Shown here: positions 8,044 through 17,221 of the stretch, one piece after another
How positions within the stretch are numbered: position 1 is the first letter of the stretch
Layout: every line of letters starts with the position of its first letter
Source: Bacteroidales bacterium
GTDB taxonomy: Bacteria > Bacteroidota > Bacteroidia > Bacteroidales > Tenuifilaceae
Reading direction: 5' to 3'
Assembly (NCBI GenBank): GCA_013141385.1
Contig: JABFRB010000041.1
Span: 1-64,000 of the forward strand
Length of the DNA: 64,000 bases
Notes under the pieces: model-generated
The model's input: the letters and a program-made list of their open reading frames with translations, nothing else
What the model was told of the DNA's origin: nothing
Databases searched by the model: none
Program-made: the position numbers and the translations under genes

Positions 8044-11000
8044 ATGCTTATGAAATTTAAACATTTACTCAAAACTACAGCTCTCACACTCTTGCTAATT
8101 ATTGCAGGGAAAGTTGGTTGGGGGCAAGCAATTCTTACTGAAACCTTTAGTTATGCTACACCAGCTTATATTGGTGGCAATGGAGCTGTTGGAACATCAT
8201 CAAATGGATGGACCACTCATAGTATTACAACAGGTCAAACAACCACTGTTGATATTAACGATGTCAGTTTATCTTATACTGGATTGGTTGCTTCAACTGG
8301 AAATAAAGTTTATTTATTTAGTAATGCAAATGCGACATCTAGGGATATAAATACTGCTTTTACATCTACAGCTACCACCTTGTATTTTTCTGCCCTTGCA
8401 AACATTGTAGACAATTCCCAAATTAACACTACTGGTGATTATTTCATGAGTTTCGGAGCAAGTTCAGGTAGCTCAGCAGGAAGTTTGGGAGGTCGACTTG
8501 GGGCAAAATCTGTCAACGGCGGCTTAAATTTTAGATTTGTTATTCAAAATACGTCAGGTGGAACACCAACATGGACCGACAATGGTTCTGATCTTTCTTT
8601 TGGAACAACATATTTAGTTGTTGTAAAGTATGACAGAACTGCAATCCCAACGGCTGCTACAATGTGGGTTAATCCTGCAACCTTAGGTAGCACAGAGCCT
8701 GCTGGCTCTGTGTCAAACAATTCAGGAACAAGCACGGTTACTACATTAGGTTCAGTATGTCTTAGGAATTCAGCGACAACGCCTAAAGTTGAGATTGACG
8801 AAATTCGAGTAGGAACAACATTTGCAGATGTAACTCCCGTTCCAGATGTTACACCTCCAACCCTATCCTCAACAACACCTGCTGATGAGGCTACTGGAAT
8901 AGCTCTTAACCTCTCATCTTTGAGTTTAACTTTTTCAGAAGATATCGCTAAAGGAACAGGTAATATAGTAGTTAAAAAAGTATCTGATGATTCTGTTATT
9001 GAAACCATTGATGTTACTACCGGTGCTGTGGCTATTAGTAATAGCACCGCAACTGTAACTCTAACTAGCACTCTTGCATTCAATACTGACTACTACATTA
9101 ACATTGATGCAACTGCTATTAAAGATTTAGCAAATAACAATTTTGCAGGTATTAGCGATAAAACAACTTGGAATTTCACCTCACGCTTAGCATCTACAGC
9201 TGCTACAGTTACTTCAGCAGATTACACCGTAACCGATGGTCCAACATGGACAATTTCCAATATTCCAAGTAGCGTATCTGTTGCAACATTCGAAGGAAAA
9301 CTTACCCCTGCAGCAGGTGCAACTATTGCAACCTTTGAGGCTGATGGCACAACACCAGCTACTGGTACTGTTTTAAATGGCTATAAACTAAAGGTTACTG
9401 CTGAGAATGGTACTACTACAAACACTTACAGCCTAGTAGTAACCCCTGCTTTAAGTGCTGCAACTAGCAATAATGATGTTGATCACAGTTTTGATATCAC
9501 CTTTACCGATGATGCAGCATGGCGTGCAGCCATTACTGCTGTTAAAGATGATGCTACAACCTTAACTTTAACAACCGACTATACCATTGCATCGGGAACA
9601 TTAACACTTATCCCAGCATCAACCAATAGCCTTAAGGTATCAGGTTCCAGAACAATTACGGTTGTTGCAACTGGCTATGCTGATGCTACTGTTACACAGA
9701 TAATCAAACCGGGCGTTTTTACCCATGCAACTATATCCAATGCTCCTGCAATGGGCCTTGGCGTAACATCTACAGTTACCTTAACTGCAAAGGATCAGTT
9801 CGAAAACCTTGTATCTGGCTACATATTTAAATACGATGTTACCATTACAAACACAACTGTTACTACAGCAGAATCTTATACAATTGATGGAATTGCAAGA
9901 ACTGCAAGCATCTCAGACATACCTGTTACCGCTACTAATGCTTCAGGTGTAGCTACCTTTGACATAGCTGTTCCTGGTGTTGTTGATGGTGATGATGGTA
10001 TTTCAGTTCAGGTTCAGCTGAACGATGGAACAACAAACCTTGGTAGTGCATTATCTTATATAGCACCCACAGCTCCAACTGCAGTTATTTCTCCTACAAC
10101 TATTTCAGAGCATTCACTTGAAGGTGCTGTCGTTAACATTACATTACAAAATGCTACTTTCGTAGGTACTTTTGATAAAGCCAATTTTACAATAAATGCA
10201 CCAGCTGGTCTTAGTGTAGCATCCGTTGCTTCTGTTGATGCAACCCATGCAAATCTAACACTTACCTATGATGATGCGAATAATGATTTTGATTCTGATT
10301 TTACTACTTTCAACGTTAAAATCCTCGCAGCAGAATTATCAAGTGCAGTAGATCTAACCAGCAATGATATTACGCTTACTGCTACTGTTGAAGTTGCTCC
10401 AACCGTAACTACAGATGCTTCAATTGCATCAAATGGTGTAACTACAGCCACATGGGGTGGAAACGTTTCTGCAACTGGTGGTGAGGCTGTAACCGTAAAA
10501 GGTTTATGCTGGGGTTTAACTACTTTACCTACTACAGCAAATAATATAACAACGGAAGCAGCAGGTACTGGTACAATCACAGGTAGCATGACAGGATTAT
10601 TACCAAACACTCTATATTACGTTAGAGCTTATGCAACCAACTCTGTAGGTACTGAATACGGTGTTGAAAAATCATTCACTACCTATAGTGATGAACCAAC
10701 TAATCAGGTTAATACTTTTGCAGTAACTCCAAATGGTACTGATTTGGTTATCTCATGGGTAAATAATAATGGAGCAGTTGTACCAACCCATTATCTAATC
10801 AAAGCAAGTACAACCAACAATGTTACTGATCCTGTTGATTTTACAACAGTTCCAAGCGATCAACTGGTTATTGGCGATAACAATGGTGTTAAGGTTTGTT
10901 TAGCAAGTGAAACCTCATTTACTTGGACAGGTTTGCCAGCAAGCACACCTTACTACTTTAAAATTTATGCTTTAGCTAAGAATGTAGATAATATTCCAAA

Positions 11001-12183
11001 CTATAACACCACAAGTGCTCCTGCTGCAAATGCAACAACAAATAGCGCAGCAAAGGATATTACTGCTACAACTATTGGCACATTAGATGCAGCAAATAAG
11101 AAGATTACCGGCATTCCTTCCACAACAACTGTTACTGCATTAAAAGCCGCAATTACAGTTTCTGCAAACGCAACTTTTGATGTTTTGGTTGCTACTGGAG
11201 GTGCTCCTGCAACAGGAACAAGTACTGTTACCAATACAATGGTTATTAAGGTTACAGCACAGAATCTTACCAGCCAGGAATATACTATTACAACTGTAAT
11301 TGCAACTACAATAGTTGACAATTTGGCTGCATTAATTGCATTACCTGCTAATACTCCTGTAAAGTATACTGGCAAAGCCACTATTACTTATATGAGAACA
11401 TCTCGTAACCAGAAGTACATTCAGGATGCAACTGGAGCAGTTCTTATTGATGATCCAACAACAGCACCGGGTTTCATAACTGGCACCTATGCTGTTGGTG
11501 ATGGTATTACAAATATTGAGGGTAAAATTGTTCTTTATTACGGATTAGTTGAGTTAACACCAACGGTACAAACTGGTGCAACTTGTACAGGCAATCCAGT
11601 AATTACCCCAGAGGTTAAAACATTGGCAAACTTAACTACTGCAGATCAAAGCAAACTTGTTAAGGTTGAGAATTTTACATTCACCAATCCAGCAACTGAA
11701 GGCGATGCAAGTGGTAATTTTGCTGCTTCAAAGAACTATACAATTTCCGATGGAGTGGCACGTGATACCATTTGTCAATTCAGAACTGCTTTCTCTGAAG
11801 CTAATTACATTACTACTGCAATACCAACTACACCAAAAAGTGCAAATGTTTTAGTTGTAATGTACAAAAAGAATAACTTTTCTAAAGTTGTAATGCAGAT
11901 TGTTGCACGTAACCTAGCAGACTTCCTCTCAACTGGAATTGATGATAACCTTAATTCTAGCCTAAGCATTTATCCTAACCCATTCAGCAACGAGATCAGA
12001 TTTGAAGGCTCACAAAGCATAAAACGCGTTGTAATAACCAGCATTACTGGTCAGGTTCTTAAGAACGTTGAAATTGGTCAGGTTAATTTTGTAAATACTC
12101 AGGATTTACCAAGGGGTATGTACCTTGTAACCTTTATGAATAGTAAAGGCGAAAAAACAACCCAGAAGATGGTTAAGCAATAG
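8044..12183 (+). CDS. large secreted multidomain protein with type IX secretion C-terminal sorting domain
   Basis: A 1379-residue extracellular protein. A signal peptide occupies about 1-27, ending near VGWGQA; ATG at 8050 is an alternative start. Residues 28-270 form a beta-rich region. An SbsA-like Ig domain follows (PPTLSSTTPADEATGIALN, ~277-385), then Ig/DUF1533-like repeats, fibronectin-III-like segments (~785-890 and 895-1010) and a DUF5689/OB-like region near 1110-1300. The last ~75 residues (SIYPNPFSNEIRF ... RGMYLVTFMNSKGEKTTQKM) are a type A T9SS sorting domain, so it should be exported through the type IX machinery and anchored or released at the surface. No catalytic domain is recognised; adhesion or matrix functions are guesses. 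It forms its own transcription unit, closed by a strong terminator. Confidence 0.85.
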   Translation: MLMKFKHLLKTTALTLLLIIAGKVGWGQAILTETFSYATPAYIGGNGAVGTSSNGWTTHSITTGQTTTVDINDVSLSYTGLVASTGNKVYLFSNANATSRDINTAFTSTATTLYFSALANIVDNSQINTTGDYFMSFGASSGSSAGSLGGRLGAKSVNGGLNFRFVIQNTSGGTPTWTDNGSDLSFGTTYLVVVKYDRTAIPTAATMWVNPATLGSTEPAGSVSNNSGTSTVTTLGSVCLRNSATTPKVEIDEIRVGTTFADVTPVPDVTPPTLSSTTPADEATGIALNLSSLSLTFSEDIAKGTGNIVVKKVSDDSVIETIDVTTGAVAISNSTATVTLTSTLAFNTDYYINIDATAIKDLANNNFAGISDKTTWNFTSRLASTAATVTSADYTVTDGPTWTISNIPSSVSVATFEGKLTPAAGATIATFEADGTTPATGTVLNGYKLKVTAENGTTTNTYSLVVTPALSAATSNNDVDHSFDITFTDDAAWRAAITAVKDDATTLTLTTDYTIASGTLTLIPASTNSLKVSGSRTITVVATGYADATVTQIIKPGVFTHATISNAPAMGLGVTSTVTLTAKDQFENLVSGYIFKYDVTITNTTVTTAESYTIDGIARTASISDIPVTATNASGVATFDIAVPGVVDGDDGISVQVQLNDGTTNLGSALSYIAPTAPTAVISPTTISEHSLEGAVVNITLQNATFVGTFDKANFTINAPAGLSVASVASVDATHANLTLTYDDANNDFDSDFTTFNVKILAAELSSAVDLTSNDITLTATVEVAPTVTTDASIASNGVTTATWGGNVSATGGEAVTVKGLCWGLTTLPTTANNITTEAAGTGTITGSMTGLLPNTLYYVRAYATNSVGTEYGVEKSFTTYSDEPTNQVNTFAVTPNGTDLVISWVNNNGAVVPTHYLIKASTTNNVTDPVDFTTVPSDQLVIGDNNGVKVCLASETSFTWTGLPASTPYYFKIYALAKNVDNIPNYNTTSAPAANATTNSAAKDITATTIGTLDAANKKITGIPSTTTVTALKAAITVSANATFDVLVATGGAPATGTSTVTNTMVIKVTAQNLTSQEYTITTVIATTIVDNLAALIALPANTPVKYTGKATITYMRTSRNQKYIQDATGAVLIDDPTTAPGFITGTYAVGDGITNIEGKIVLYYGLVELTPTVQTGATCTGNPVITPEVKTLANLTTADQSKLVKVENFTFTNPATEGDASGNFAASKNYTISDGVARDTICQFRTAFSEANYITTAIPTTPKSANVLVVMYKKNNFSKVVMQIVARNLADFLSTGIDDNLNSSLSIYPNPFSNEIRFEGSQSIKRVVITSITGQVLKNVEIGQVNFVNTQDLPRGMYLVTFMNSKGEKTTQKMVKQ

Positions 12184-12204
12184 GCTTCATACTTTTATAT
12201 CTAC

Positions 12205-12238
12205 AAAGCCCTCGGAAAACCGGGGCTTTGTTTTTTTT
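12205..12238 (+). terminator. intrinsic terminator after the T9SS protein gene
   Basis: The hairpin AAAGCCCTCGG-aaaa-CCGGGGCTTT is followed by GTTTTTTTT, 21 bp after the stop codon. Confidence 0.85.
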
Positions 12239-12579
12239 ATACCGATTCGCTAACAAGTTATTCAATTTATTTCGCCAACTCATAAATTGAAATTGTTAGT
12301 CGATCGGCATTATTCACTTTGTTCATGAGTTCGTTCGCGTTGCTCTCTTAGTTTACCAAACATATTAGCATTAAGATATTTATTATCATGTTAGCGGTTT
12401 GGTATAATATCCCCAAATATCAGTTCATCCAACCAAATGTGCTATTCAAAAGTAGATCAGGGGTTTTTAGCAAAAAAAATGATATATATCTTAATTTATT
12501 AAATATTTTGAACTTTTTTTTTAATACTTTTGTTGTCTTTAAAATATAATAAGATTGTAAAACTTTGAATTTAAAAATC
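12239..12579. other. intergenic stretch without a recognised gene
   Basis: No coding pattern is convincing here. The only element seen is a -7-like box TACTTTTG at 12525-12532, which could drive the small lipoprotein gene starting at 12580. Confidence 0.5.
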
Positions 12580-12714
12580 ATGAAATTTAAGAGAATCGCT
12601 TTGGCATTAGTTTTGTTTATTGTATTTATGGTTGGAATGGTTTCGTGCATGAATAATATACCATGCCCTGCTTATGCCAGTACGACCCATAAGGTTCAAG
12701 ATCATAAAAGTTAA
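12580..12714 (+). CDS. tiny lipoprotein with CPAY motif (copy 1)
   Basis: A 44-residue ORF: MKFKRIALALVLFIVFMVGM, then VSC as the lipobox cysteine, then a short polar tail containing NNIPCPAYAS. It has the form of a minimal lipoprotein: a lipid-anchored tail of about 20 residues. The gene 58 bp downstream encodes a sister with the same layout (SSC lipobox, then TCPAYSQ), so duplication of a real gene is likely and coding is supported despite the length. The -7-like box TACTTTTG lies 48 bp upstream. Function is unknown. Confidence 0.6.
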   Translation: MKFKRIALALVLFIVFMVGMVSCMNNIPCPAYASTTHKVQDHKS

Positions 12715-12772
12715 ATTTTTGTTAGTAATAATTTTTAAATATATTAGCACCGGACTCTCAAAACGAAATTCA

Positions 12773-12910
12773 ATGAAAGCAATGAAGAAATTTTTCGCAG
12801 TTTTACTTGTTCTGATTGTAGTGGCAGTTGTATTTAGCTCTTGTGCAAAGAAAACATGTCCCGCTTATAGCCAAGTTGTTACAAATTCAACGGCAGCAGC
12901 AAGAGGTTAA
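12773..12910 (+). CDS. tiny lipoprotein with CPAY motif (copy 2)
   Basis: A 45-residue ORF: MKAMKKFFAVLLVLIVVAVV, then FSSC as lipobox, then KKTCPAYSQVVTNS and a short end. The start is ATG 12773, or 12782 with the second methionine. The frame stays open further upstream, but those residues do not resemble a protein start. It shares the hydrophobic leader, the lipobox and the CPAY motif with the preceding ORF. The tail after the lipid-anchored Cys is about 22 residues, too short for an enzyme; a structural or sensory envelope peptide is possible. A hairpin terminator follows. Confidence 0.65.
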   Translation: MKAMKKFFAVLLVLIVVAVVFSSCAKKTCPAYSQVVTNSTAAARG

Positions 12911-12931
12911 AACTCTTTTAAGAAATAACCT

Positions 12932-12976
12932 AACTTTCTTAGGCAGTTATCACTGCTTGAGAAAGTTTTCTATTTT
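12932..12976 (+). terminator. intrinsic terminator after the small lipoproteins
   Basis: AACTTTCTTAGGCAGT-tat-CACTGCTTGAGAAAGTT forms a long stem with minor mismatches and is followed by TTCTATTTTT. Confidence 0.75.
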
Positions 12977-13073
12977 TATATACCAGTCTATTCCAACCTT
13001 GTTGCTCATCCATTCAGTTTCTGGCTACAAGTTAAAAAGGAGTTAGAGTCAAGGTTAGTGTTCAGTAAAGTTT

Positions 13074-15200
13074 TCACCCTCCCTTTGATTTTAGCACAAA
13101 TGCACCCTGTGAGGATGTGATGTAAAAGGGTGTTCCATCGAGTTTACACTTTTGGGTAATGGTGGCAAGTGCTTGCTTTGAGACTGATGAGTCGATTATT
13201 ATCATCTTGGGTTTAAAGAAATCTAGTATTTTATAAGGATAGTATTTGTTGATTACCAAATAATCAACATCTAACCTGCCTTTGCTAACCATTTTGTCAA
13301 GATCGGGTTTGAAGGGGATTGCAATTGTTTTATCGCAAAATGCGATTATTGTAACCCCTTGGTGATTTGTGGTTTTTACAAATGAATCATCATTGCTTGC
13401 TTTTGCCTTTAGTTCGGGGTTAATTACATCGTACTCATTTACAGATCCTACTGCTGAGATATAGCCTTTAACATAGAAGTTATACTTATCGGAGAATTGT
13501 TCACTTGATGTATCAACATCAATAAACATCAATTTTTCACTTGCCCTAAAGCTAACCAACGATTTTTTGTTGATGTTATAAACTACTAGCTCCTTTGCTT
13601 CCGATTTATCAATATAAATGTTTAGCCTCAGGCCCAGAAATACAAATAATAGTAGAAGTGATACAAAGATGTATTTAACCCTTTTTGAGATTACATAGAT
13701 TGATAGGAAGAGTATTATTCCAAAAATAGAAAGCATTTGTGGTGCCGATATATGAAGGCCTTCCGATACTGAATATGGAAGTTTCTCGATATACTCAAGG
13801 CTATGATTGAGCAAGCTAATTGTGAGTGAAAAGATTTTTCCAACAAACCCCGCAATTGCTGGAATTGGTGAAACTATCATCAATAAAACAGATAGGTATA
13901 AGGCAATGGTTGATAGTGGGATTGCAACTAGGTTGGCCAGAAGGAAATAGTTTGGGAATTGGCTGAAGTAGAATAGGCTTATGGAAAAAGTTCCCAGCTG
14001 GGCAGCAATGGATACTGCAATTAATGACCATACTTTTTCTAATGCCCAATTTTTGACATAGATTATTTTGTAAACGTATGGGTAGAAAAAAACGATGGAA
14101 ATTACTGCTAGGTACGAAAGTTGAAATCCAATATCAAGCAAATTATAGGGGTTGATAACAAGTAGCACAAATACCGATGCAGCAAGTGTATTGTAGATAT
14201 TCGATTTTCGCTCGAAAAAATCTCCTATCACCAAAAACGAGAACATTAAAGCAGAACGCTGGACACATGGCGGTAAGCCGGTTAAAAGGGAGAAAAACCA
14301 CAAAAAAGCGAGTAGAATAAGGGCTTTAATTGCTCGTGTAACAACCCTTTTATCTAGGAATGTAAGTAGAAACGATAGTAGCACGTAGAGAATCCCAATA
14401 TGCAACCCCGATACCGAGAGTATGTGCATTGCCCCTGAGCTGGAATATACCTGCCTTAGCTCATCATCAAGCAGATCCTGATAACCCAGTGTTAATGCCG
14501 ATGCAACTGCAAGCTCATCGTTGGATAAACCATTGGTTCTGAATAACGAGACTAGTTTATTGCGCAAAAACAATGCGCTTTTTTTAATTGCTACCCCTTG
14601 ATTTTCGAGCAGTACCCATTTCCCAGGCTTTAAATATGCAGTATAATTAACTCCCCTATCGGATAAATATTTTTTATAATCGAACTGGTAAGGGTTTCCC
14701 GATTGTGCTATTGGCTGTGGGTTTAATTCCACTGCCAATACTGAGCCATAGGTGAGATTTGCAGCCAAACTATCGCCAATGCTAAAGTAAACAAGCATTT
14801 TTTCATTGGTAGCCCACCAGCTATTATCGCTTTGTATGTATTTTACCTCAACCTGAGCTCTAATCGATTTTGTTCTTAGCTGAGGGCTATCGAGCAGGTA
14901 AATTATTGCTCGATTACTGCTATTGGTCAAGAGTTTATTGGTGGTTGGTTGTTTTATAGTAAGAATAACTCCTGTGAAGAATATGAAGAAATAAATTGCT
15001 ATTCCAAAAACCCAACGATACATCCAATTGGATGCTAACAAAAAGGTTGTGAGAACTACTCCTAATAGGAATATGAGGAAAGCATAATTCCATAGCGAAT
15101 ATGAAAATATCTCAAACCCATACTGGCAAGCAATACCTGCAATAAACGGCAATATTAACTTAAAGAAAGGGACTTCTTTTATGCTGATTGGTAAACTCAT
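13074..15200 (-). CDS. comEC: ComEC/Rec2-type DNA uptake channel protein
   Basis: A 708-residue polytopic membrane protein. The N-terminus has transmembrane helices and a DUF4131-like soluble region (~100-215). The Competence domain follows, with the family signature SGAMHILSVSGLHIGILY near 240-257 and FFSLLTGLPPCVQRSALMF, then a series of helices to about 530. The C-terminal soluble region (~540-708) sits where other ComEC proteins have a metallo-beta-lactamase-like domain, but no HxHxDH metal motif is visible, so it is probably a degenerate, non-catalytic version. ComEC moves single-stranded DNA across the inner membrane in natural transformation. The gene is monocistronic in appearance, 169 bp downstream of def on the same strand. 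Confidence 0.9.
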   Translation of the reverse strand: MSLPISIKEVPFFKLILPFIAGIACQYGFEIFSYSLWNYAFLIFLLGVVLTTFLLASNWMYRWVFGIAIYFFIFFTGVILTIKQPTTNKLLTNSSNRAIIYLLDSPQLRTKSIRAQVEVKYIQSDNSWWATNEKMLVYFSIGDSLAANLTYGSVLAVELNPQPIAQSGNPYQFDYKKYLSDRGVNYTAYLKPGKWVLLENQGVAIKKSALFLRNKLVSLFRTNGLSNDELAVASALTLGYQDLLDDELRQVYSSSGAMHILSVSGLHIGILYVLLSFLLTFLDKRVVTRAIKALILLAFLWFFSLLTGLPPCVQRSALMFSFLVIGDFFERKSNIYNTLAASVFVLLVINPYNLLDIGFQLSYLAVISIVFFYPYVYKIIYVKNWALEKVWSLIAVSIAAQLGTFSISLFYFSQFPNYFLLANLVAIPLSTIALYLSVLLMIVSPIPAIAGFVGKIFSLTISLLNHSLEYIEKLPYSVSEGLHISAPQMLSIFGIILFLSIYVISKRVKYIFVSLLLLFVFLGLRLNIYIDKSEAKELVVYNINKKSLVSFRASEKLMFIDVDTSSEQFSDKYNFYVKGYISAVGSVNEYDVINPELKAKASNDDSFVKTTNHQGVTIIAFCDKTIAIPFKPDLDKMVSKGRLDVDYLVINKYYPYKILDFFKPKMIIIDSSVSKQALATITQKCKLDGTPFYITSSQGAFVLKSKGG

Positions 15201-15369
15201 TTAATATTCTAATTCCTATATCTAAGTTACAAATTCTTTTTGAATTGCCTATAAAGGAAGAAGGAAATAAATGAGATTAAAGAAAAATCGAATATTCTAA
15301 TAAATGGAATATTCGATTTACAAGATTAGTTTGAAGAAAAGCTATTTCTAAGTTTAAAAAGTTTCCTAG

Positions 15370-15924
15370 CTACTTAGCAAGCTTATATTTGTAGTCAACA
15401 TCAAATTTACCCTTAGAGATAGACATTAGTTTGCCAGTAAGTAGCTTACGACGTAAGGCCGAGATACGATCAGGGAAAAGCATACCTTCAAGATGATCGT
15501 ACTCATGCTGAGCAATCCGAGCAGGGATTCCATCGAAAACCTCATCATGTGGAATGAAATTTTCATCGAGGTATTGAATTCGAATACTTTCCTCACGTTC
15601 AACCTCTTCGCGGAGGTTTGGGATACTCAAACAGCCCTCTTTATATAGCTTTTTCTCACCAAATCGCTCAATAATTTTAGCATTGATAAGCACTTTTTTA
15701 AAGTCTTTCATTGTTGCTTCATCCTCTTCAAGTGGTGAGGCGTCTATAACAATCAATCGTATTGATAAGCCAATTTGAGGAGCAGCCAGTCCAATTCCAT
15801 CGGAATGGTGCATTGTTTCGAACATATCTTCAATAATCTGCTTTAAATCTGGGTATGTTGAATCGATATTTACTGCGACTTTTCGAAGAATCGGAGAACC
15901 ATAGATATAAACAGGACGAATCAT
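15370..15924 (-). CDS. def: peptide deformylase
   Basis: A 184-residue metallo-hydrolase with all three family motifs: GIGLAAPQ at 43-50, EGCLS at 96-100 (C98 metal ligand) and HEYDH at 140-144 (two His ligands and the catalytic Glu). It removes the formyl group from the N-terminal methionine of new proteins. It follows ruvX with an 8-nt gap, so the two are co-transcribed in the order ruvX-def, an arrangement common in Bacteroidota. Confidence 0.97.
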   Translation of the reverse strand: MIRPVYIYGSPILRKVAVNIDSTYPDLKQIIEDMFETMHHSDGIGLAAPQIGLSIRLIVIDASPLEEDEATMKDFKKVLINAKIIERFGEKKLYKEGCLSIPNLREEVEREESIRIQYLDENFIPHDEVFDGIPARIAQHEYDHLEGMLFPDRISALRRKLLTGKLMSISKGKFDVDYKYKLAK

Positions 15925-15932
15925 AAAAACAT

Positions 15933-16355
15933 TTATTTTTTAAAGTTCCTGCCTTCCATATAGGACTGCAATATTATTGTGGCGCTTATTGTATCAACAA
16001 GAGCCTTATTTTGTCTATCCTTTTTCTTTACACCACCATCAATCATAGTTTGAAAAGCTATTTTTGAAGTAAATCTCTCATCAACAAGCTCAATGATCAT
16101 GTTTGGAAAAACTTTTTTAATCCGATTAATTACCGGTTGAATGTAAGTAACAGCTTCGGACAACTGATTGTTCATCTGCCGTGGATAACCAATTACTATT
16201 GTGTCAACACTCTCTTTACTAAAATATTCTGATAAAAACTCAATTACAGTATGGGTGGGTATTGTGTCAATACCATTGGCAATTATTCTTAATGGATCGG
16301 TTACAGCAACTCCTGTACGTTTTCTCCCAATATCAAGTGCCAAAATTCTTCCCAT
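15933..16355 (-). CDS. ruvX: Holliday junction resolvase-like / pre-16S rRNA nuclease
   Basis: A 140-residue RNase H-fold protein of the YqgF/RuvX family. It starts ILALDIGRKRTGVAVTDP, the first acidic strand, and has IVIGYPRQ and ELVDERFTSK with further acidic residues. In other bacteria the family acts in 16S rRNA 5' maturation and has been proposed as a Holliday junction resolvase. It lies 14 bp after the LytTR regulator gene and 8 bp before def, in one run of genes. Confidence 0.93.
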   Translation of the reverse strand: MGRILALDIGRKRTGVAVTDPLRIIANGIDTIPTHTVIEFLSEYFSKESVDTIVIGYPRQMNNQLSEAVTYIQPVINRIKKVFPNMIIELVDERFTSKIAFQTMIDGGVKKKDRQNKALVDTISATIILQSYMEGRNFKK

Positions 16356-16369
16356 AGTTAGTTTTGCTG

Positions 16370-17131
16370 CTAAGAGTAGTGAATATTTCTTTCCGTTAAT
16401 CTCGAAATTAGATCGTCCTTCTTTAAAGGGTTTAATGCTAAAAGTGTTCCATCAATAAGTACTACGCTCCCATTTCCTGTTTTAACAATTTTTTGAACCT
16501 TTTGTATATTCACTAAAATATTATGATTTACTCTAAAGAAATTTCTTTCGTTTAGCGATTCTTCCATTGTGTTAATTGTTTCATCAATACTAAGGTTTGA
16601 TCCATTTTCTAAGTGAACAATTAACTTTTCTTTGGCGACTTCAAAGAAAAGAACTTCTCTTAAATCAACATATATATATTCTCCGTTTGCAGCAACAACT
16701 AATTTTTGTGGTATTATTTCTTTGAGATTGTCAAAAAGAGCATTGTATTTATTTTGACTATTGAAGTTATTTTTTTTCAACTCATAAACTTTCTCAACGG
16801 CTTTAGTTAGCTCCTCAATTTCAATTGGCTTTAGAATATAGTCAATGGCACTATACTTAAAGGCTCTAATAGCATAGTTGTTATGAGCTGTAATAAATAT
16901 TATATCAAAATTACATGTGGTACATTTTTCCAGAAAGTCAAAACCTGTTCCGTTGGGCATTTCAATATCCAAAAAAATAAGATCAGGTTTTAACCTTACA
17001 ACATGTTCAAGGGCTTCGTCTACCGACCGAGCAACACCAATTACCTCAACTTGAGGGCAAAATTGGCTTAAAAGTATCTGAAGTGATCTTATTGATGCAA
17101 TTTCATCGTCAACCAGTAATGCTTTCAGCAT
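16370..17131 (-). CDS. LytTR-family response regulator
   Basis: A 253-residue two-component regulator. The receiver domain (1-120) has acidic pocket residues D8/D9, phospho-acceptor D55 in FLDIEMPNGTG, and the conserved Lys in YILKPIEIEEL. The C-terminal LytTR DNA-binding domain (~150-250) includes YIYVDLREVLFFEVAKEK and FFRVNHNILVNIQKVQKI. The histidine kinase gene directly upstream (90 bp) is the natural partner. Target genes cannot be read from the window. Confidence 0.93.
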   Translation of the reverse strand: MLKALLVDDEIASIRSLQILLSQFCPQVEVIGVARSVDEALEHVVRLKPDLIFLDIEMPNGTGFDFLEKCTTCNFDIIFITAHNNYAIRAFKYSAIDYILKPIEIEELTKAVEKVYELKKNNFNSQNKYNALFDNLKEIIPQKLVVAANGEYIYVDLREVLFFEVAKEKLIVHLENGSNLSIDETINTMEESLNERNFFRVNHNILVNIQKVQKIVKTGNGSVVLIDGTLLALNPLKKDDLISRLTERNIHYS

Positions 17132-17221
17132 GTAGATTATTACTTCAAGTTAATAATACGGTTTAGAAAAAATCGTGTAAAAATACAATTTTTGATCTGT
17201 TAAAACATATAAAATATTCAG

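Noticed and set aside
8544-11381. Long antisense open frames within the T9SS protein gene
   Set aside because: The plus-strand gene has a signal peptide, domains and a sorting signal across the whole span; the antisense frames are by-products of its Thr/Ala/Val-rich codons.
12420-12650. 76-residue minus-strand frame overlapping the first small lipoprotein
   Set aside because: Composition is that of random AT-rich DNA, and it lies across a plausible promoter and the lipoprotein start.
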